Shown: one piece after another, positions 13,700-18,498 of the stretch
Numbering within the stretch: the first letter of the stretch is position 1
Layout: the number at the start of each line of letters is the position of its first letter
NCBI GenBank assembly: GCA_964004625.1
Contig: CAXFOB010000022.1
Span: 1 to 18,498, forward strand
Reading direction: 5' to 3'
Source of the DNA: GCA-002697625 sp002697625
Lineage (GTDB): Bacteria; Bacteroidota; Bacteroidia; Flavobacteriales; BACL11
Length of the DNA: 18,498 nucleotides
Notes under the pieces: generated by a model
What the model saw: only the letters and a program-made list of their open reading frames with translations
Database searches by the model: none
Told to the model about the DNA's origin: nothing
Program-made: the position numbers and the translations under genes

Positions 13700-13730
13700 T
13701 TGATATAAAGGATATATTTTTATAAATTTG
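13700..13730 (+). promoter_or_regulatory. Bacteroidota-type promoter of the GT5-like/DUF4270/glmS operon
   Basis: TTG (13700-13702) lies 20 bases before TAAATTTG (13723-13730, then C). This is the only site in the window with both a -33 TTG at the expected distance and a full TAnnTTTG -7 element. The predicted leader before the ATG at 13749 is about a dozen bases. Confidence 0.65.
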
Positions 13731-13748
13731 CAGACTAATTGATTTTTT

Positions 13749-14591
13749 ATGGGAAAGAAAAAAATATTATTTGTTTCACAAGAGATAACGCCCTATCTGC
13801 CAGACACATATATGTCAAATATAGGGATGAACCTCCCAAAGTACTCCATTGAATTAGGAAATGAAACTAGAGTTTTCCTTCCGAAATTTGGTGTTATTAA
13901 GGAAAAGACGAACAATTTACATGAAGTAATTCGACTATCGGGGATGAATTTAATCCTTGATGATTTCGATCATCAACTAATCATAAAGGTTGCTTCTATT
14001 CAATCTGCCAGAATGCAGATTTATTTTATCGATAATGATGAATATTTTCCTAAAAAGATAATGTTTCATGATGAGGATGGAAAGTTTTTAGAAAACAATG
14101 AAGAGAGAATGATATTTTACTGTAAAGGAGTTATTGAAACAGTAAAAAAATTAGGGTGGGCGCCTGAAATTATTCATTGTCAGGGGTGGTTTTCTTCTTT
14201 AATACCACTATATATTAAAAAAATATATAATGAAGACCCCTTATTTAAAGACACAAAAGTAATCTATAACGTATTTGACACAGAATTTGTAGGTTCTTTA
14301 AATTCTTGTATTGTCAACAAATTACTATTTGAAAATAAATTAGAAGAGTCTGATTTAAGTATGTTACAAAATCCTACATTCGAAAACTTGAGCAAATTTG
14401 CCATTGGATATTCGGATGCTGTTATTCAGGGCTCTGAAAACATAAATAAGAAGGTTTTTGATTACATGAAAGATAGTGAATTGCCATTTATGGGATATCC
14501 TGGTGAAGAAGAATATGAAGAGAAATACAATAATTTCTTTGATTCATTAGTTGAAGAAGAGGAATTGGAACTTACGGAAGAAGAAAAATAA
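13749..14591 (+). CDS. Single-domain GT5 glycogen/starch synthase-like protein, probably not catalytic
   Basis: The 280-residue protein matches only the N-terminal half of glycogen synthase (starch synthase catalytic domain, GT5): ILFVSQEITPYLPDT at 6-20, then VFLPKFGVI at 42-50, and IIHCQGWFSSLIPLYI at 141-156. The C-terminal nucleotide-sugar-binding Rossmann domain is absent. The ADP-glucose motif KxGGL is replaced by DTYMSNI (19-25), and the usual HDWH reads QGWF (145-148). The C-terminus (about 254-280) is strongly acidic. Bacteroidota commonly carry this short homologue next to panC, a DUF4270 gene and glmS, often annotated as glycogen synthase. The domain loss argues against glucan synthesis; a regulatory or structural role is inference. 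Its stop overlaps the next start (TAATG). Confidence 0.85.
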   Translation: MGKKKILFVSQEITPYLPDTYMSNIGMNLPKYSIELGNETRVFLPKFGVIKEKTNNLHEVIRLSGMNLILDDFDHQLIIKVASIQSARMQIYFIDNDEYFPKKIMFHDEDGKFLENNEERMIFYCKGVIETVKKLGWAPEIIHCQGWFSSLIPLYIKKIYNEDPLFKDTKVIYNVFDTEFVGSLNSCIVNKLLFENKLEESDLSMLQNPTFENLSKFAIGYSDAVIQGSENINKKVFDYMKDSELPFMGYPGEEEYEEKYNNFFDSLVEEEELELTEEEK

Positions 14592-15805
14592 TGAACATAT
14601 TTAGAAAATCAGCTTATCTTTTATTAGGAGCTGTATTATTTGCCTGTAACGACCCCAATGTAATAGGATTAGAATTGCCAGATGCTGCCAAATTTACAAT
14701 TAATAACGACTCTATAACGAATTTTAATATTTCTACTTTATCTGAAGATAGTTTAAGATCTGATGAAAGTTTACATTTACTTTTAGGTCAGATAAACGAC
14801 CCTGTGTTTGGAGAGAATAAAGGAGCATTTGTTACTCAGATGCTTTTACCAGCAAACAATATTGAAGAAATACAAGATGTAGTGGTAGATTCTGTTTTCA
14901 TCACTTATAGTTATACTGACTTTTATGGAGATTTAAACGAAAGTAACGACTTAGACATTAGTGTTTTTAGGTTAGAAGAAGATATTTTTAAAGATAGCGT
15001 GTATTACTCCAATTTTAATCCCACTATTTCAAGTACAAATCTTGCAATTGGAAAGACAATTTACGAAGGAGATTCTTCAAACTCTGCTTATATAAATATA
15101 AAGCTGGATAATTCTGTAGGACAAGAATTAATAAATGCAACTGGGACCTCTTCTATGATTGATGACGAATCTTTTTTAGAGTTTTTTAAAGGGTTCTATA
15201 TAGAAGCAAGTGCATCAAACACTATTTTATATCTAAATCCTACTGCAGATAAAAGTAGGTTTAGCGTTTATTATCACGAGATAGATGTAGATACAGCTGT
15301 TAGTTTAGATTTTGAAGTTGGGGGGAATTCTGCTAGAATAAATTTATTTAACGACAAGGATTCTTCATTTTTAGTTGAGGAAGAAGAGAGGTCTTATGTA
15401 CAATCTATGTCTGGTCATAAGGTTAAATTTGAGTTTACTACAATAGATTCATATTGGCAACAACAACTATCCGGTAGGGCTATCAATAAAGTAACTATTG
15501 ATTTTGAAATTGAGGAAGATGACAGTTATGATTCTCACGAAAAACTATATTTAGTTAGAGAAAAAGAAGATGGGAAAATAGTGTTTTTAACAGATTTTAC
15601 TATTGAAGGAGATGCTCATTTTGGTGGAGAGTTAGACGGGACAACTTATAGTTTTAACATAACCCGATATTTTGTTCAGCTACTAACAAATGAAGAGTAT
15701 ACAGACGTATTATACTTACTTGCATCTGGAGGAGCGGCTAATTCAAATAGAACGATTTTAGATAATAGTAAAGTATCAATCAATATTATTTATACCGAAA
15801 TATAG
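14591..15805 (+). CDS. DUF4270 outer-membrane-type lipoprotein
   Basis: The 404-residue protein has a lipoprotein signal peptide ending in LLGAVLFAC with Cys19 as lipidation site. It is followed directly by NDPNVIGLELPD, the hallmark start of DUF4270 proteins. The rest is beta-rich, with short strands separated by acidic and Ser/Asn-rich loops (SVFITYSYTDFYGDL near 100, DILYLL-like VLYLLASGG near 375). The family is largely confined to Bacteroidota and has no known function. It sits between the GT5-like gene (1-nt overlap) and glmS (3-nt gap), an order found in many members of the phylum. A surface or cell-wall role is inferred from lipidation and the glmS linkage. Confidence 0.9.
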   Translation: MNIFRKSAYLLLGAVLFACNDPNVIGLELPDAAKFTINNDSITNFNISTLSEDSLRSDESLHLLLGQINDPVFGENKGAFVTQMLLPANNIEEIQDVVVDSVFITYSYTDFYGDLNESNDLDISVFRLEEDIFKDSVYYSNFNPTISSTNLAIGKTIYEGDSSNSAYINIKLDNSVGQELINATGTSSMIDDESFLEFFKGFYIEASASNTILYLNPTADKSRFSVYYHEIDVDTAVSLDFEVGGNSARINLFNDKDSSFLVEEEERSYVQSMSGHKVKFEFTTIDSYWQQQLSGRAINKVTIDFEIEEDDSYDSHEKLYLVREKEDGKIVFLTDFTIEGDAHFGGELDGTTYSFNITRYFVQLLTNEEYTDVLYLLASGGAANSNRTILDNSKVSINIIYTEI

Positions 15806-15808
15806 TAT

Positions 15809-17650
15809 ATGTGCGGAATTGTTGGATATATTGGAGATAAGGATGCTTATCCAATTATTATAAAAGGATTACAAAGGCTAGAATACAGAGGATATGACAG
15901 TGCTGGTATAGCTTTATCACAAGGTTCTGACATTACAATTCTAAAACAAAAAGGAAAAGTTTCTGATCTTGAAGAGTATGCTGCTGATAAAAATAGAAAA
16001 GGAACTATTGGTATTGGGCATACCAGATGGGCAACACACGGAGTTCCAAATCAAAAGAATGCGCACCCACATAGTTCGGGTGATGGTAAACTTGCTATTA
16101 TACATAACGGAATTATAGAAAATTACGATTCTATAAAAAGAATGCTATCTGAAAAAGGGCACGAATTCACATCCGATACAGATACTGAAGTTCTGATTCA
16201 CCTGATAGAAGAAATTAAAAATCACGAACAATGTAAGTTGTTTGAGGCAGTTCGTCTTTCTTTAAATGAAGTTATTGGAGCCTACGCTATTGTAGTCATG
16301 GAAGAAGGAAATAAGGAAGAATTTATTGCGGCTAGAAAAGGAAGTCCACTAGTAATTGGTATAGGGGCAGAAGAATATTTTATTGCTTCTGACGCCACTC
16401 CTATTATTGAATATACTAGAGATGTAGTGTATTTAGAAGATGGAGAAGTTGCAAGAGTTAACAGAAACGAGAAATTGGAAATAAAAACTATTTCTAACAT
16501 AAGGAAAAACCCTTATATACATGAGTTAGAAATGAGCTTAGATTCTATAGAAAAGGGAGGGTACCCTCACTTTATGCTAAAAGAAATATTTGAGCAACCA
16601 AGTTCCGTTTTAGATACTTTAAGAGGTAGAATAAATCCTGAAACCAAAGAAGTTAAACTTGGTGGGCTTATGGATTATGAACAGAAACTTACAAAGGCAA
16701 ACAGGATAATTATTGTTGCTTGTGGTACATCTTGGCATGCGGGACTTATAGGGGAATATCTGTTTGAAGATTTGGCTAGAATTCCGGTAGAAGTAGAATA
16801 TGCTTCTGAGTTCAGATACAGAAACCCTATCATTAAGGAAAATGATATTGTGCTTGCTATTTCCCAATCTGGAGAAACAGCAGATACTTTAGCAGCTCTA
16901 GAGCTTGCAAAAGAAAAAGGATCTACGATTTTAGGAATTTGTAATGTAGTAGGGTCATCTATTGCAAGGCTTACAGATGCAGGAGTATATACCCACGCAG
17001 GGCCAGAAATTGGGGTCGCATCTACCAAAGCATTTACAACTCAGGTAGCAGTATTGACACTGATGGCTCTTAAAATTGCTCGATTAAAAGGAACTATTAC
17101 TACTTCTAATTTCAGAAATATGATTACAGAATTAGAAATGATATCAGATAATGTGGAGAAAGTTTTAAAATCGAATAAATTAATTAAGGAAGTAGCAGCA
17201 GAATTTAAAAATGTGCAAAACTTCTTATACTTGGGAAGAGGATATAATTTCCCAGTCGCACTAGAGGGAGCTCTGAAACTAAAAGAAATATCATACATAC
17301 ATGCAGAAGGATATCCTGCTGCAGAAATGAAACATGGACCAATTGCTCTTATTGATGAAGAAATGCCTATTGTAGTCATTGCTACCAAAATGGGGAATTA
17401 TGAAAAAGTAGTAAGCAATATACAAGAGGTGAAGGCTAGAGGAGGGAGATTAATTGCTATAGTAACAGAAGGTGATATAACAGTAAAAGAATTAGCAGAT
17501 TATGTAATTGAGATACCCGAATGTTCGGAGCAACTTACTCCATTACTTACTAATATACCACTACAGTTATTATCTTATTATATAGCTGTAATGAGAGGAT
17601 GTAATGTAGACCAACCGAGGAACTTAGCAAAATCCGTTACTGTTGAGTGA
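15809..17650 (+). CDS. glmS: Glutamine-fructose-6-phosphate aminotransferase (glucosamine synthase)
   Basis: GlmS makes glucosamine 6-phosphate from fructose 6-phosphate and glutamine, the entry step to UDP-GlcNAc for peptidoglycan and LPS. The 613 residues are full length. Cys2 (MCGIVGYIG) is the glutaminase nucleophile; HTRWATHG and HNGIIENY belong to the glutamine site (domain about 1-220). Two SIS sugar-isomerase domains follow, with CGTSWHAG and AISQSGETADT in the first and EGYPAAEMKHGP in the second. The C-terminal DQPRNLAKSVTVE with K608 is invariant in the family. It is last in the GT5-like, DUF4270, glmS operon. No glmS ribozyme can sit in the 3-nt gap before it, so control must be by promoter or product. 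Confidence 0.97.
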   Translation: MCGIVGYIGDKDAYPIIIKGLQRLEYRGYDSAGIALSQGSDITILKQKGKVSDLEEYAADKNRKGTIGIGHTRWATHGVPNQKNAHPHSSGDGKLAIIHNGIIENYDSIKRMLSEKGHEFTSDTDTEVLIHLIEEIKNHEQCKLFEAVRLSLNEVIGAYAIVVMEEGNKEEFIAARKGSPLVIGIGAEEYFIASDATPIIEYTRDVVYLEDGEVARVNRNEKLEIKTISNIRKNPYIHELEMSLDSIEKGGYPHFMLKEIFEQPSSVLDTLRGRINPETKEVKLGGLMDYEQKLTKANRIIIVACGTSWHAGLIGEYLFEDLARIPVEVEYASEFRYRNPIIKENDIVLAISQSGETADTLAALELAKEKGSTILGICNVVGSSIARLTDAGVYTHAGPEIGVASTKAFTTQVAVLTLMALKIARLKGTITTSNFRNMITELEMISDNVEKVLKSNKLIKEVAAEFKNVQNFLYLGRGYNFPVALEGALKLKEISYIHAEGYPAAEMKHGPIALIDEEMPIVVIATKMGNYEKVVSNIQEVKARGGRLIAIVTEGDITVKELADYVIEIPECSEQLTPLLTNIPLQLLSYYIAVMRGCNVDQPRNLAKSVTVE

Positions 17651-17685
17651 TTTGGTACCACCGATTTGGTTCCGAAAACTTCTTT
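17651..17685 (+). terminator. Possible terminator after glmS
   Basis: GGTACCA (17654-17660) pairs with TGGTTCC (17667-17673) with one T-T mismatch around a six-base loop, and flanking T and A bases extend the stem. It begins directly after the glmS stop. The sequence after it is only mildly T-rich (ACTTCTTTT). It also lies just past the end of the convergent minus-strand gene. Moderate to weak candidate. Confidence 0.35.
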
Positions 17686-18350
17686 TATTCATAATTGTCT
17701 AAATCAATATTATATTTTTCTACTAAATACTTTTTTACATCTAATTTTGAAGTTGTATCTATTCCTTTCTCTATCATTTCTTCTCTCCAATCATAAAATT
17801 CATCATAGATTTCTTTGACACCATCTCTAGTATTTACAAATAAAGAAATATCAATTCCAGAATTACTACCCTCTATAAACTCTCCTTCTATCTCTACATA
17901 ATCATTTGTTTCCGTATTTTCATATGTATAACTACTAAAAATATTCTCCGAATCAATATTCCTATTTGCTACAAGATATTTTTCATCAAATTCACTTTCT
18001 AACTCGAAGGATTCGAATTCCCAATCACCAGATTCGTGTGAAATTGCTCTTGTAAAGAAAGCCTCCCAACCTACACTTTCCCTCTCAGTTAAATTCTCAG
18101 ATTCAGATTTTTCCATTACTGATACACTTACCTCTTTTTCATCTCCATTTTCTAGCACTATAGTATCAATGACACTTATAGGCCCGTGCTCGTGCCAATC
18201 ACTGTCATAATCATAAAAATTTGAGTAAATAGTATCAGACCAGCTTTCATGACCTTCTAAAAAGGCGTCAATCAAATCATTAATTGAGACACCACCTCCA
18301 ACATCTTCTATCATCCCAGTACCATACTTATGTTTAATTTTATATTCCAT
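17685..18350 (-). CDS. Hypothetical acidic protein, no recognised family
   Basis: The 221-residue protein has no signal peptide or membrane segment and is probably cytoplasmic. I recognise no family. It has 56 Asp/Glu against 17 Lys/Arg, a net charge near -39 before histidines, spread over the whole chain. Aromatic-acidic stretches stand out: SNFYDYDSDWHEHG (43-56), SGDWEFESFELESEFDEKY (107-125) and EIYDEFYDWREE (180-191). The C-terminus (about 186-219) looks helical and ends in NIDLDNY. The start at 18350 fits an A/T-rich leader without Shine-Dalgarno, as elsewhere here. It follows a partial gene by 17 nt on the same strand and converges on glmS with a 34-bp gap. Coding reality is supported by length and by the absence of a longer competing frame; function is unknown. 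Confidence 0.75.
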   Translation of the reverse strand: MEYKIKHKYGTGMIEDVGGGVSINDLIDAFLEGHESWSDTIYSNFYDYDSDWHEHGPISVIDTIVLENGDEKEVSVSVMEKSESENLTERESVGWEAFFTRAISHESGDWEFESFELESEFDEKYLVANRNIDSENIFSSYTYENTETNDYVEIEGEFIEGSNSGIDISLFVNTRDGVKEIYDEFYDWREEMIEKGIDTTSKLDVKKYLVEKYNIDLDNYE

Positions 18351-18367
18351 AGTTTAAATTTTAGGAT

Positions 18368-18498
18368 TTATTTTTGAGTTTTTAAAAATTCTAAATATTC
18401 ATTAGAACCCATTGTCATACTTGAAATCAAACTAAGACATTCATTTGTGATTTCAATAGATGAGATATTTTTTTTAAATTTAAATTTTCTCCCATCAT
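18368..18498 (-). CDS. 3' end of an unknown gene, cut by window edge
   Basis: On the minus strand one frame stays open from the window edge to a TAA at 18368-18370, giving about 43 codons. The readable end includes ISSIEITNECLSLISSMTMG and finishes in NEYLEFLKTQK. It stops 17 nt before the acidic hypothetical gene on the same strand, a spacing typical of one operon. The fragment is too short to place in a family. A shorter competing ORF from the edge (about 23 codons) exists in another frame, so this assignment is moderate. Confidence 0.5.
   Translation of the reverse strand, partial: DGRKFKFKKNISSIEITNECLSLISSMTMGSNEYLEFLKTQK

Noticed and set aside
15806..15808. glmS ribozyme or leader riboswitch before glmS
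   Set aside because: Only three bases separate glmS from the previous gene, and the ribozyme is typical of Firmicutes.
16675..17028. Minus-strand ORF of 117 codons inside glmS
   Set aside because: It lies wholly within a highly conserved glmS coding region and resembles no protein.
1..18498. Defence system, prophage, insertion sequence or CRISPR array
   Set aside because: No transposase, integrase, terminal inverted repeats, Cas-like protein or regular spacer array is visible on either strand.

Overview
The window is a low-GC stretch of a Bacteroidota chromosome, most likely from a flavobacterium-like lineage. Four things point there. One secreted protein ends in a type IX secretion (Por) sorting tail. 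There is a DUF4270 lipoprotein next to a one-domain GT5 glycogen-synthase-like protein and glmS. IspG is the long form with a large internal insert. Seven transcription units are preceded by the Bacteroidota-type -7 element TAnnTTTG, and almost no gene has a Shine-Dalgarno sequence. The exact genus cannot be told from the sequence. The window is about 95 percent gene and no gene-free gap exceeds 150 bases.

Layout, left to right. Positions 1-2400 (minus strand) hold prs, rplY/ctc and pth, followed by tRNA-Cys, which has its own promoter and a hairpin beyond it. Positions 2441-3754 (plus) hold tRNA-Leu(CAA), a strong intrinsic terminator, and purT, whose promoter lies directly behind that terminator. 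Positions 3751-8483 (minus) hold a DUF502 membrane protein, a large secreted PNGase F-like protein and ispG. Positions 8542-9960 (plus) hold a small, very basic exported WxxGHW-repeat protein and an OmpA-family lipoprotein. Positions 9949-13660 (minus) hold a tight operon of panC, a YbhN-type membrane protein, rfaE2 and radA with 1-nt overlaps at two junctions. Positions 13749-17650 (plus) hold the GT5-like protein, DUF4270 lipoprotein and glmS operon. Positions 17685-18498 (minus) hold an unrecognised acidic protein and the 3' end of another unknown gene.

Functionally this is mostly housekeeping: PRPP and purine supply (prs, purT), translation (rplY, pth, two tRNAs), isoprenoid precursors (ispG), coenzyme A (panC), LPS heptose (rfaE2), recombination repair (radA) and cell-wall amino sugar (glmS). 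The cell-envelope part (DUF502, PNGase F-like, WxxGHW protein, OmpA lipoprotein, YbhN, DUF4270) is where function is least certain.

I did not find convincing evidence of a new multi-gene system. The observations most worth checking are the PNGase F-like protein with a changed active-site position and a large insert, the GT5 homologue lacking its catalytic signatures, the exported protein with no acidic residue, purT whose predicted transcription start falls on its ATG, the AT-only hairpin spanning two overlapping stop codons, and the acidic orphan gene pair at the right edge.
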